64,000 bases of DNA from Diadophis punctatus similis (GCA_023053685.1 JALIGW010000029.1:1034501-1098500), one strand, 5' to 3'. Counted from the stretch's first letter, positions 11,201-25,600 are shown. A program made the numbers and translations. Notes: a model not told the origin generated them from the sequence alone.

Positions 11201-13592
11201 CTAAGTAGCCAGCTGTTTTCCTTAAAAATGAAAAATGAGATTCGGTGGGTTCTGAAAATGACAGTAAAGCTGATGAACTGAAAAGCAGTGAAAATATAGT
11301 TAGAGTCTAATTGTGAGTAGAATTATGTTATGTATCTAGAAGAACAAGTGTTGCTTAAATATTCCTTTATTTGCCTCTTCTTCCTTCCTAAGGTTGCTTT
11401 TCCCACCTTTTCCTCGTGCTTATCATCAACAGTGCCTGCCTGCTATAACAAAGTGAAAGAAAGGCTGTAATGTCATATACACTCGAACCATTGTCCTTGT
11501 TTGTGTGTCTCTGTGTGCATATCTGAATGTAGCCACATTTCTTGGAACAGCTTAAGATGACATTGGAATGAATGTCTTTTTGTACGTACCATTGAATTAA
11601 CTGTGTCTGTAGGAAAAACTATGTTTGAAAAGGATGCAGCTATGTATTCTCCTCCCTTCTGTTTACTTTCTGGCCGTGCACAAGGGATTTCCCCTCTTTC
11701 CAGAAAACTTGACCCAGCCTTACCCTCCAATAATTTGATATATCACTGCTGAACTGATTTACAGATATTTTTTCAAACATGGATACTAACTGGATGCATC
11801 GCATTTAGCAAATAAGATTGACAGATGGATTCTCCCTGGATTATTTATTTATTTATTTTATTTAGTGTTCTTCTATGCCGCCCTACTCCCTGAGGGCTCA
11901 TTATAGATTAATCATAGAATGATATTGCTCAAAGGGAACAAAAACTTGGTTAGGAAGCATAACCTATCAACATTTATTACAAATTACAGGATGTTAAATG
12001 TGTAAGGTGACCAGACGTCCCGCTTTTGGCGGGACAGACACGCTTTTCAAGCGTGTGTCCCGCGTCCCGCATTCTTTTCAAAAAGTCCCGCTTTTTTGAA
12101 AAGAATGCGGAAACAGCGGGACGTCTGGTCACCTTAGAGGGGAAGCAAAAGAGAGGTACCGGAAGCAAGTCGGGCGGGATTTCAGAAAGCCGGCTGATTG
12201 CTGGGGGGGGGGAAGGAGAGGCTCCTCCTCTCCTTCCCCCGCCCCATCCCTAGCCCCGCCCTCGGAGGCGCCGCTGCTCTTGGGATGCGGGTGGAGGGGT
12301 GAGGGACAAGGAGCCGTCGCCGCTGCCGTCGTGGGTTTGAGCTCACGAGCGGCCCCTCCGGCGGCGCAAACAGCCCTTGCTCGTCCCCCTCCCCTTCCTT
12401 CCCCCCGTCGCCTCGCTGCCGCCGTTGCCCTGGGGCCGGGCGGGCGACCGGGAGACCGCGGCTCTTGGATGCCTGCAGCTCGTGACAGGTAAGCTGCCGG
12501 CTGCCTCCTTTCCCCGTCTCCCGCCTCCCGTTCGTTGCTTGCCAGCCCGGCCCCAGGGCAGCTCCCGAAGGGGAGGCGGGAGGCGAGGAAAGGCCTCCCG
12601 AAGGGGAGGCGGGCTCCCGAAGGGCTGCCGGCTCCCGAAGGGGAGGCGGGAGGCGAGGAAAGGCCTCCCGCCTCCCCCCCCTCACCTGGACGCCGACATT
12701 GCTGTGTTTTGCCCTCTGCGCATTCTGCGCATGCGCAGAGGGCAAAACAAATGGCGGCGCCCAGGCGGGCCCGCCCCCCCCCCATCCCGCTTAAAAGAAA
12801 AAAAATCTGGTCACTTTATAAATGTGGAAGGAATAGACCTTGGAGACTCACATAGCTGGCTAAATAAACTACATGATATAGAAGAAGTCAGATAAGTGTG
12901 TCCCTTTATATACATACTTATTAGGGCTGTGCAATGCTAGTTAGTCATTTCCAAAAAGATGTGGGTATAGGTACAGGCATAACATCTGCCTGCAATTTCC
13001 ATTCGCCAGACCAATCCTTGAATACAGCTCATCTGTCTGGAACCCAAACTGCATATTGGACATAAATACATTAGAAAGTGTCCAGCGATACTTTACAAGA
13101 AGAGTCCTCCACTCCTCTACTCGCAACATAATACCTTATGCAACCAGACTTGAAATCCTGAACTTAGAAAGCTTAGAACTACGTCGCCTTCGGCACGACC
13201 TAAACATAGCTCATAAAATTATCTGCTACAACGTCCTTCCTGTCAATGACTACTTCAGCTTCAACCACAACAATACACGAGCACATAACAGATACAAACT
13301 CAAAGTGAACCGCTCCAAACTTGACTGTAGAAAATACAACTTTAGCAACAGAGTGGTTAATGCCTGGAACTCACTACCTGACTCTGTGGTTTCGTCACCA
13401 AACCCCCAAAACTTTACCCTTAGACTGTCCACTGTTGACCTCACCCGATTCCTAAGAGGTCAGTAAGGGACGTGCATAACTGCACCAGCGTGCCTACCGT
13501 CCCTGTCCTAATGCTCCCCCTTATCAGTACCCATATTATGTATATAAACAATGTTATATCTATGTATATCACCAACACGTACTTGACAAAAA

Positions 13593-13623
<31 letters not shown>

Positions 13624-16600
13624 AAATTTGTTAAATCTATTGCATCCTTTTCTGGAATCACAAAAGTCAGGAAAAGAGAGTTCTTTTAAAGAGTTGCAGA
13701 CAGGTACGGAATTCACTTCTTCCTGTGCACCAAATCAGCTTTACAGAATTGAATCTGAAGCACTGCAAACATTTAATATTGAAATGACTCCAAAACCATA
13801 TTGATGCTGTAAAAAACAAACTCTCATAGAACTAAGATCTCAGTTTAGGCTAATGTATTCAGGTAAGATATAGTCACAGCTGTTTTTCTTCTCAACCAAA
13901 TGACATTTCCTTGCCCTTTTTCTCTTTCATCTAGGTAATTTGAACTCAGATGTCATTGATCATCATGATCACAGTTCACTGTTCCTATAAGTATCTGATC
14001 CTTTTTGCTCACTTCCCTTGATTTCTGCAGGATCTCCTCCCTTAGCAAACTTTACCTTATCTTGTTTTCCAACCACAGCAGCCTCCCCCATGGTGGATAT
14101 CGAAGGGATGATGCCAACAGCAGCAGCAAAACCAACACAGATATTCTCCAACGCCCAGTAACCCCCCGAGCAGGGCAATGCCCAGTCCAGCCACCTGGAA
14201 CCAGCCATGTTACCACACCACCTGTGGTTCCTCGCAGAAAACTCTTGATGCCCAATGAATTCCAAGACACGGCATCTGAGGAACTTGATGAGAAGTTGAA
14301 GCACCCTAAATCATCTGGCTACTCTCAGGTTGGCACAGGAGAGTCGCGGCCCCAGACACCACTGAGTGAGGCTTCCAGCCGTGTCTCCGTCCTTCGCCCA
14401 TCCCCCAAACTGCCAAGGTCAGGCTCCAAGATTGTTGACAAGCTCAAATTTTTTGAAGAGCGGAGGAAAAGTCTGGAGCAGAATGATAATCCTTTTGTAG
14501 GCCACACATGGCAACCCTTACGCAAGTCACGTTCTTTTGACCAGGCTGGTTTTGATGATGCCAGTCCCTTCCTCTCAGCTGGCTCTCATGAAGACCTTCA
14601 AGAGGATACTCGTTCAGAACTTGGAGATGTATTTTCTCGGCGTCGTATCTTCCACCAGAAAGCAGCCTCTCTGGATGAGCGTGGCCGCTTCTCCAGTCAT
14701 GTGCATGACCTGGAACAAAAGTTCACTGAGGAATTGGGGCGCATCAAACGCACCATGTCTCAACAGCAGCTGCGGCGATCCCAAGAATTGTTCAAATCAC
14801 CCACTGCAATTACCTCCATTGAGTCAGCTGTCCCCAAGGTTCCACCACCACGGAAACTTAAACCAATGAAAGTTTTCCCAGCTACAGAAAATGTGCACGG
14901 TGTACAGCAACTGGTTCTGTCCAGTGTGGGATTAGTGGGACCCAGGGATGAGCCCAAAAAACACCAAAAGATATTGTCAAGGAATGCAGCCATGACTGAG
15001 GAGATAGGAGAACAGAACAGAGGTCAAAAGGAACCGGAACTGAATGGCCAAGATCTGCGGCACAAGGTGGAGCAGTGTCCACTCTCCCGTGCTGCTCCAG
15101 GGGGACAGAAAAACTTGCTGCAGGTATCAGCTTTAAATAGCCAGGGTAGCGTGGATAAAGGCCCTCTGAATGCAGCAAAAGTCAGCTATGAATCAAAGGG
15201 TCTAAGCGAAGCCTCACATAGCCGGAAACGGGAATCAGGACAGGATGGACATTCTCTACCCTGGGCCAAGACAGAAACTGGCCCAGACAGAAGCAAGGCA
15301 GGGATCCATGGTACAAGTAGAGAATTTGACAGAAAGATTGGGAAAGTGATAGAAAAAAAGGACAATACATTGCAACCTCAAGAAGGGAAGAGTTCACGGA
15401 GCAGAGGCAAAGGCCGACGGTCCCGGCAAATATCACCAGAACCAGGTAGGGAATAAGAGTAAGTTTTGTGGGTCTATTGGGAGACAACCCGACAAAGTCA
15501 TGCAGAAATGCTTTCCCTACGGTTTATCTTCCCACACAACATGAAGAGGCCCTGGGTTCATCACATCCTAGGTACCTTGGATGAATTTGTGAAAAGAATT
15601 AGTAAATGCTGAGGACACACTTGCTCTCATCTCTTCTCTCCCTCATTTTTTCATTTTCCCATCTGTCCCAGGGGTGGGTTTCACTTACCTTTGCTACCGG
15701 TTCGGGAATGGGAGCGTGCGTGTGCGATGCTTCTGTGCATGCAGAACGTCCGTGATGATGTTCAGGCAGGTGGGCGGAGCCTCCCGCCGCCACTGCTACC
15801 GGTTCGCCCAAACTGGGGCGAACCAGTAAAAAACCACCACTGATCTGTCCACCTCTTTGGGTTCCCTATATAGAGTAGTATACTTAAGCAATATTCCTTT
15901 GTTTTTAGCTGCCTATGTTAAGCTTGAGTCCAATTGCTGTTTGTTTTAAAAAAGAGAGTTTTGCTGCCAAGGCTCTTGATTTTCTTGTGTGAGTGAAGGT
16001 GAGAAAGTTTGCGCCATGCTAGGTTCTTTTAGTTATTCGCTGTTATTGCTAATTATAATTCAGATTTAGAAAAATAGTAGAAATAATGGGAAGAGGACTA
16101 AAAGAGCTCTGAATTGGAACACAATTCTGTGGAGGACTGGAAGCAAAAGCTGGGGGGGAGGATTGTACAGCAGGGGTACATCAACCCCTGGGCCATGGCC
16201 CACTACTGGGTCATAGTCTGTTTGGAATTGGGCCAGGTGAGTGGCTGAGCAGTTCAACTTGCACGGGTGCCAGGCTGGCGGGCACTCACGCATGTGTGCT
16301 AGCCTGCCACTCGCACAAGGAATGCATGCACGTGCGTGCCGGCCCGCCACTCGGGTAGCCCAGTTCCCCACTGTCCCCCCAGCCGGGCCGCAAGCCGCAA
16401 AGGTTGGGGACTGCTGCTGTACAGTATAGAGGTGGTTGCCACTGTGAAGCAATATCCAAGCATATTGTCCAAATCAGGCGAATTGGCTTCAAGAAATATG
16501 GTAACAATATTATAGATCAGTAATTCTATATTTGTACACTGAATCATTTTCTTTGCCTTCCACTCTATTTTATACACTAATATATATCACTGAAAATGAT

Positions 16601-19600
16601 TCGTACGCCTTTCCGCCTAATTAAAAAGTGATATGTAACTTAGAATGTGATAAGATAGCTTTATTGCTTTTGGGGACTTAGTGGTTACAGCAGGGTAGCA
16701 TCCTATCAAGAATTATGATTCAAAAACTGGAGACACACTGAAGGAGATTAAGGGCTTTGAGCATCTATGCCAGCCAAAATAAGGATTCCCTCAGGATATT
16801 ATTTTGGAAGCAGTCCCTTATCTTCCTTATTGTGAAAAGATGCTATGGTTTAATTCATTCCTCAAGCAAGGGGAGTGCAAAATCTGTCTGCAGGCTCCTA
16901 GCCCTCCTGCTTGCAGATCTTCTAGTAACCGCTGTTTCTCCATCATCTTATGCAGAATCTTCTGATGATTCCTACATCTCAGCGGGTGAAGATCCCCTGG
17001 AGGCTCCCATCTTTGAAATCCCAATCCATGATGCAGTCGTCATAGCTGGGACTGAGGTGCTGTTCAAATGCATCGTCACGGGCAACCCTTCTCCACAAGG
17101 TAAATGCATAGGGTGCCACACACAGAGCAAATTATGAATCTGTGGAGGCTGGAGGAGTATCTACACCTAGCTCTCTGATTGTCTGGTGCCCAGAGTTGTC
17201 TGTTTCCACAGGTATAACAAATACTCTATTAATTCAATCGTGATTTTTATATACATAATATTGTCCAATTTGCATTGATAAAGATCCTGGTCAGGAACAC
17301 GGTTCAAGGTGATGTGATCAAGTTCTTTGCTTTTCTGATTTTATTTTTATTTTACTTACATTTTTGAGCTGCTTCCAAGATATACCCCATACTGCTTCAC
17401 CTTACATACGGAAAATAGACTGTCTGTTGGGCTTCACTTCTGGAATGCTCTTAGTTTTTCCTCAAAATGAAATTTTATTATAATTATTATTTCAAAAGAG
17501 CACTATCTTTCGTAAGGAGCCGAGGTGGCGCAGTGGTTAGAGTGCAGCACTGCAGGCTACTTCAGCTGACTGCTAGCTGCAGTTCAGCTGTTCAGATCTC
17601 ACTGGCTCAAGGTTGACTCAGCCTTCCATCCTTCTGAGGTCGGTAAAATGAGGACCCAGATTTTTGGGGGCAATATGCTGACTCTGTAAACCGCTTAGAG
17701 AGGGCTGTAAAGCACTATGAAGCGGTATATAAGTCTAAGTGCTATTGCTATTGCTATAAAAAGTAATTTGCTGAGAGAAGTGTATACTCAACCTGTGGCA
17801 AGGGTTACTTATCTGTCAGCAATGAGCTGTTGTTGTTCATATCTATTAAAATTAAACTCAGCAGTGAATCACAGATGTTGAGGTGAGGAACATAATCAAC
17901 TTATAAAAAATGGATTAAAAACATGTTTTATATTCAGTACATCCCTACTTTATGTTTTGATCTTTCTTACTTTTCCACTTGTCCCAATCAAGTTCAGCTT
18001 TCCACAAACCTCCACAAAGTCTACATGTGGCCAACAAAAATTATATGTTCTGTTGACGCCACCTTCACGAAGACACGGAAATGTTTAGGGAAAAGACAGA
18101 AGATAAACGTATAGGTGTTCTGCCCCAGCTACGGACCACAAAGAATGCAGCACACACAAAGTCTGTACAAACCTTAGTTTACTAATTAAGGACTACTAAT
18201 GAGCTTTCTTAGTAGTCGTCAAACACAAATACAGTTTAAAGCAGTCTTTTCTGAACACCGGCTGTTAGTTCAACTGCATTAACAGTCAGCACGAGTCCAC
18301 GAAATAATAACTCAATTCTGAGTAAACAGTCTTGTAGATAACAGCAATCTTACGGTGGTTGGCAAAATGCCCAGAAGCAATTTGCAGGAAAAATGCCAAG
18401 AGAGAGAACAAGAGCCGATCAGACGTTTCTGGAGTCAAGACACAAAGGAATATGAACGAAGTTGTTTCCTGTAAATTGGCTCCTTCATCTCTTAAATAGG
18501 CTAGGGGAATGGCCAGTTAGCCCCAAGCCTTACTCCCGAGGAGACCTCCTCCTGAGGAACCATTCCTGCCTTTTGACAGCTCTGCGTGCCTGTGCATTGA
18601 GAATAGGCTCCTCCTCTTCTTCCTCGTCACTGATGGGAACTTCTGGAGGTTCTGAAGGCCCTGGCTGAATCTCCGCCTCTGGCACCAAGTCCTCTCCAGC
18701 CTCCTCACTGTCCGACTCGGGTGCCAGCTACACAGGCCGCTGGCGCATCACCACATCAGCCTCTTTGCTGTTGGAATCAGCTACCAGCTGCACGGGCTGC
18801 TGGCGGGCCACAACAATAGGCTGTCTCTTGATGAAATGCAGAGAAGGCAGAACGATGTGCGATTTCATAACCTACAATTCCTTAGGCAATTAATACTGTT
18901 TGACAAATGCAGAATAATCCCTCGATTTCACTTATACCACATCTCTCCCCACTATGGGTTTTTTCTGCAGTGTCTTGGCGAAAAGATGGCATCCCCTTTC
19001 GGAGCAGCACCACTCGTCCCATCAAAGCAGAGGGTGAACGCCACACTCTGCTGGTTAGGAGTGCCCGCATGACTGATGCCGGCCTCTATACCGTCTGTGC
19101 AACCAACGAGGTGGCTGAGACCTGCTGCAGCGCCATCTTAACCGTGCGGCCAGGTAAGGGCAAAGGGGGGGGGGAAGGTGCCAGAGCAGCCAGACTGCCC
19201 TGGAGGCTGCAGCCAGGACGGTGCCTTAAGGCCAGAGGAGTTAAGAGGTTCATATTCCCACATCAGCATGTGAGAAGCAGCGTCAGGCTTGTTTTCTCAG
19301 TGTCCTGGATGTGGGCGCTTAGGCCAGCATTTCTGCTCCTGCTGAATAACGAGGCATGAGGCTGCCTTTACCCTACAAGGCTCGGTTTAGGACAGCCTGT
19401 CTGACGAACAGCCAGCAGGCTCGGAAGAGGGAAGGAAGAGACGACCGACTCCAACAGAGCAGAGGTGGCGGGATCGGGAGGGGCGGGGATCGCTGTCTCT
19501 TGGCCTTACGTCTTTATCGCTCCTGGCCCGCTAATTCTACAGTTCGGGGCGGAGAGTTGCGGTTTCTGACCACGTGCGAGTAAACTTTGTGAAAGGATGC

Positions 19601-22600
19601 AACTCAGCCTCTCCATGGATTGGTCTGAAATGTGAGAGAGGGGACCGGCGGGCCTGGGCTGGTTATCTGAAAATCGGACGCCGCCCTCGGCTGAAGAGCG
19701 AAGGAAAGGGGTTGCGCGCTGGCTGCTGGCCCGGCTCTGGCGTCTCTCCTCCACCCTGTTAGCCGGATCCGTTCTCCCCTCGTGGCGGAGATCACCTATA
19801 AAGAGAGCCGGGGCTTCAGCTCGTAGCGGGGATACGAAGCGAGCCCACAGCCGGCGATGTCTGCGAGAGTCCGCTTGCTGCGGGCAGGGCAGGCGCAGGA
19901 GGGACGCGCCGTCTCTCCGATGCTCTTGCCGCAGCGCAATCCTGTGCTCGTTTGCACAAAAGTAAGGCCCGCTGGGTTAAATGGCGTTTAACTTCAGGTA
20001 TGTTTGCATAGCGTTGCAGTCATGAGCTTAATTTAGATTTGGAATTAATTCACTGAAAGTAGATGTAGGAAATCGCGGGAAGGACCGAAGGAAGGTCTGT
20101 TTTGTTTTCAATACACCTTTGTGTTCATCTGGATGAAGGGGAAGAATGAGTAATGTGTGATAGCAAAACGCATCTCCTATAAGCAAAAAACCACCGTAGT
20201 GAATTTCCAAAGCCTTCAATAATACGCAGTATATTCTATCTAGAATACAACATAGTTACAGTAGGCTATGGGGTTTTGATGCAGAATCTGTTACCTTAAT
20301 ATATTGCTGTTTAAACATGGCTGTCATGTTAAGCCAAAATATCCTTTTTGTGGGCAAGGGCAAGGCATATTAGATGAATCGTGGTTTCTTCTTTATCTCA
20401 AGTTTAGGGCTTGGTATGTTTTGTGAACTGATTATCTTCACCTGCTGCTGGAGTATATCAAATTGTGAGAGATTTGCAGTCCAGTTTTTTTTACCTTGTG
20501 GTGATGAGTCGGGGAGGAAGGAAATAAACAGCACAGCTTCTCCAAGTTGCAAGGGGGTAATCCTCCTCTGAGGAAAATACTCTGATTTCTAGTCAGTTTT
20601 AATAAAAGAGTTGAGAAGACGTCATATAGTTTTTGGATCTTAGGTAGAATCAGTATATTGCTCCTTGTTCCTCTGTCCCTATAAATAATATTTTGTTTTA
20701 AATAATTCCCTATTGTTTTTATAAGGCAGCATTGGATAGTATTGCCATGGAGTATTACGATACTCTGCTTTCTCCTGATCTGATGCCCCCAACTTTATGC
20801 TGGATTCTCCCATCAAGTTCTGGATCAGAACTATCCCACTCTGCCCTACCGTGCAATACAAGCTTTCATTGTCCAAACTATTAATGTCACCTTGGCCCTT
20901 TTCAGGGACAACACGCCAAAAATGCTGCTGCCAGCATGAACAGATAATGTTAGTATCCAAGATTGGAGTGCCCTATTCTTGGCTGATATCTTTTTCTTTG
21001 TTGATACGGTTTGGCTATAATTCCTTCCACCACCCAGCCATGAATAATGAGAACCTCTGAAAGCGTTGGCTGTAGTATCTTTTGAAATATTTTACCAGAA
21101 GGTGTTGTTGACAGTGCTTATGTTGTTTCTTGCAGAGTGAAGGTTCTATCATTCAGAGAATTACATATTTTTATGCATTTGTTCTAAATGTCTGCTGCTT
21201 TATGCCAAATCGTAATTTTATTGCATTAGATTTTGTTGATTAATTCATACAGGTCGCTCTTGAAAGGGTGACATTTTCACATGATGTTTTAGCCACATCA
21301 GATTTACATTAGAAGTTGTTTCTCATTTTATACCCATGCATAAGGACTGACACCAACAAGACCTGAAATATATGGCTAGATAAGAGACTGTTGTGGATGT
21401 TGACCTTCTGGGTTGAGAAAAGAATAGCTAAAATACAATTAAAAAGGCAGGGTTTACGATTTGGAATGGAATGGAATGGAATGGAATGGAATAATAGAAT
21501 AGAATAGAATAGCAGAGTTGGAAGGGACCTTGGAGGTCTTCTAGTCCAACCCCCTGCTTAGGCAGGAAACCCTACACCACTTCAGACAAATGGTTATCCA
21601 ACACCTTCTTAAAAACTTCCAGTGTTGGAGCATTCACAACTTCTGGAGGCAAGCTGTTCCACTGATTAATTGTTCTAACTGTCAGGAAATTTCCCCTTAG
21701 TTCTAAGTTGCTTCTCTCCTTGATTAGTTTCCACCCATTGCTTCTTGTACCCTCAGGTGCTTTGGAGAATAGCTTGACTCCCTCTTCTTTGGGGCAACCC
21801 CATAGATATTGGAACACTGCTATCATGTCTCCCCATGTCCTTCTTTTCATTAAACTAGACATACCCAGTTCCTGCAACCGTTCTTCATATGTTTTAGCCT
21901 CCAGTCCCCTAATCATCTTTGTTGCTCTTCTCTGCACTCTTTCTAGAGTCTCGACATCCTTTTTACATCGTGGCAACCAAAACTGAATGTAGTATTCCAA
22001 GTGTGGCCTTATATGTTTTAGCCTCCAGTCCCCTAATCATCTTTGTTGTAAATCGTCAACCCTGTCTCTGACACCTCTCCCTCTCTCCAGACATATACAC
22101 ATATTTGATTCCTATAGTTTACGTAAGCTGATATATGATTTATTTTGTATACATTAAAAAATAAAATCAGTTTGGTGTAATGATTAAGGTGCTGGCCTAG
22201 AAACCAGGAGACTGTGAGTTCTAGTGCTGCCTTAGCCTGAAGGCCAGCTGGATGACCTTGAGCCTGTCACTGTCTTTCAGCCCAGCATTTTATAATGTTG
22301 TTGTGGGAAAAGCAGGAGGATAAGGAAGTATTAGGTATGTTTGCCATGATGAGTTATTCAGAAAAAAATAATAAAGGCGAGAAAAAAAGATCTTTTAAAA
22401 AAACTACTTATTGCCATGGCCTTGAAGTTGGCTGCAGTGTGAGTCAACACTGCTGGTGTGAAATCTGAAGTGATGTGTAAAAATGGACAATAGTATTGTG
22501 CACTTCCCTGAATACATTGCTTGGGGGAATTTAGGACATTCGTCTTTCTCCCAATACTTGGTAGTCCTCAGAGCTGCTGACTAAATTAGGTCTGGTTGAG

Positions 22601-25600
22601 GAAGCTTGACTTGTTGAGGAGACTTCCTGATTGTTAACTAGCACTCTGACCTGTCAGTAATTGGATGAGAGTCTGAATTTATTTACAATTTTTTTTGATA
22701 AATTTGAAGTGATGTGGATGAAATCCGCATAAGGTCTTCATCATTTCAGGCAAAGGTCTTACTAGGAAATGTTAGAATAATCACTTAAGGATCTACATGG
22801 AGGAAATGACATGTTTAAATGTACTGCCATATTCTAGCAAAAAAAAACCTACCTGTTTGTGAAATGCTGGTATATTTAGGAGAGTCTGTTTAGCATTAGC
22901 TTTTCCTCTGAAATATAATTTTTGTACATATGTGGGTTGGGTTACTTTTCCAGTGGGGTAGCATTTCGACATGTGAGCATCTCAACTATGAAATATCCAG
23001 GCCTTGGGAGGATTGCATATCGTATAACGTTTCTGATTTTGTTGTTCTGCTTCACATCAACCACTAGATTTCTTTTAGTAGAAATGAAAATAGTCTTGTT
23101 GAAGTAATGTTTTTTTATGGTAGTACTGTGGTAGCCTGTGGGGATGCTTGAAGGTGGGCACTTTTCTTACAGCATACCTAACTGCATCCTAAAACCCAGT
23201 GGAATAGTTCAGAACAAAGAAAAGGAAATATTGCCATTGGATATAGGATAGAGGCAAAAAAATTGGCGTCTAATATCCTGGAAAAGGGACAAAGTAAAAG
23301 CAACAAAGCCAATCTAGCTTAGGCTCTTCAGGCCAATGTTTGTGTTAAGAGGGATTGTTTTATTATACTGTGGCTGCCTTCCTGACTTTCTCTCCATTAC
23401 CATTCTCTGGTAATAGGGAAATTAACATGGGAAGAGTTGAAAATATAGTTGTATCTCACATAGTAAAATAGGGGATTACGGAGGACATATAATTTTACTT
23501 TTTATATAATAAGACAATGTGTGAAACCTGAGCAGATTATGCCTTAATTTTTTTACGTTTGAAGAAAAATGCATTTTTGAAGAACCTGATCCTATGTGTG
23601 AATATGGGCTTTGTTTCCTTGCACTGAATAATGGCATAAATATTCCCTGTCAACATATATTTTTTCTTGCCATGCCGCCTTGATACGCTCTTGAAATCCA
23701 GAGCTCATGAATGAGACAAGCTTAAGTTGTCCTTAGCTGTATTGAAGCTCAATAGCATTTCCCTCCTTATTCCGGCACTGCTTTAGAATAGGCTCAAAGT
23801 ATGCAAAACCCTTTATTCATGGAGGGAAGTCAGGTGATTGCAGTGCCTTGAGACAGAATCAGCAGTGGCAAGATACAGATTAGGAAAAGGTGCAGCAAAT
23901 TTCATCCCGGTATAATTTTTTGCCAAAGTGGGGAATAGCAATAGCACTTAGCTTATATACCGCTTCATAGTGCTTTACAGCCCTCTCTAAGCGGTTTACA
24001 GAGTTCAGCATATTGCCCCCAACAATCTGGGTCCTCATTTTACCGACCTCAGAAGGATGGAAGGCTGAGTCAACCTTGAGCCGGTGAGATTTGAACAGGT
24101 GAACTGCTGAACTAGCAGCCTGCAGTGCTGCATTTAACCACTGCGCCACCTCGGGAACATTAACTCAGGAAAGGTATTGCTATTGTTGTGAATGGTAGTA
24201 CTTCTTTTAAGAAAGAGGAAGAAGTTTGCCCTTTCTGATTAATCATAAAAGATGTTATAAGCAAGTAATCATCCTTGATATGATGAATTCCTGTTGCCGT
24301 GTGGGAACATTATTACTCTAGTTACTTCAAAAAGAGTCCAGGCAGACGAATAGCCCCTCATTTGCTTTGTCCGTGTTTCCAAGTTTTAGTAATATAATTC
24401 TTTAAAATATAATTTTTATTGGCCAAGTGTGATTGGACACATAAGTAATTTGCCTCTGGTGCATAAGCTCTCAGGGTACATACAAGCAACAATTGATATG
24501 TCATGATCATAATCATAAAATACAATCATCATAAATCCTAAGGTGCAGTTAAATTAAATAATAAGATAAAATAAGGCAGACAGATACCTTAATTCTCAGG
24601 ACTGTGGGATGGTGGGGGGATAATACTGTGGATGTCATTTAAGAAGTTAGATTTTGCTTGTTATATGTGGCTGACTCAGTTGCCTGCTGTTAGCTTGGCT
24701 CTGTTTTCTCCTTTCTCCCACTTTGCTGGGCTCTGCCCAATCTGTACTGTTACATTCTTCTCATTGTCCAGCTCCCGCAGAGATCTACAGTCGATTGATG
24801 CCCCGCCGTGAAGTCAGCAGCCCTGTCACCTCAGATGAAGAGTACCTGAGCCCTTTGGAAGAATTCCCTGAGTCGGTCACCCCTCAGCATCACCCTGTTA
24901 TGAGAGTGCAACCCCGCTCTGAGATTGGCCCGACCGCAGCACACACGGACATTAGCTTCAAGGCTGCGCCATGTTTTGAGGTGAGGTTAGAGAATGACAT
25001 GAGAGTAAAGAAAAGAAGCCGGCAGTTTTGGCCTACCTGGATAGGTAGGTCCAAGGGTGTAAGCAATACACCTCTGGATTGTGAGTGGAATAGAATCTGG
25101 ATCTTTTTTCTGCATGTGACAAGAAACAAGCTATGGACTCTTATATTCCAGCAGAAAGACGGAGGGGAGTAAGTTTTTGAACTCCCCTTGTCAATTGTCA
25201 TGATCCTGGCTGCTCTTTTTTGTAGATAGCACTAAATGACCAGACGGTACTGGAAGGACAAGATGCGGTCCTGCGCATTCGGGTGCAAGGAGAGCCCAAA
25301 CCCATTGTCCACTGGTAAGTGGGTCGTATGTTTCAGTATGATTTTAAAAGTATTCTTGTCCTGTCTTCCAGACACTATTCTTAATGGGTAAGATGGCAGC
25401 GATGGGAGTTGCTCCAATCTTGCAAAATAACAGCTGCCTTCAGGCATTTAGTCAAGCAAGCCTTTATAGTTTTCCCCTCCCCACCCTCCCATCCTATCCA
25501 TCAGTGTTCCACAGCTAATTAACCGTTTAATAATGTGTCAGTTGACATGATATTTTAAAAGGTTTGTAGAATTGCGTTATTGGTTTTTCATTTCCAGAAG

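Noticed and set aside
12129..12785. 218-residue minus-strand open frame
   Set aside because: It lies within a CpG-rich transposon insert; composition is low-complexity Pro/Arg/Gly/Ala and parallel long frames occur in other phases.
13056..13466. 136-residue frame as a host gene
   Set aside because: It is the C-terminal end of a LINE ORF2 with a 3' UTR and microsatellite tail.
14029..14078. Upstream acceptor for SPEG exon 3 at 14029
   Set aside because: It is in frame, but the added residues do not match SPEG; the acceptor at 14078 gives [12 protein letters not shown], which does.
17513..17580. tRNA gene
   Set aside because: The tRNA-like head belongs to a SINE with a diagnostic body and tail; no complete cloverleaf is expected.
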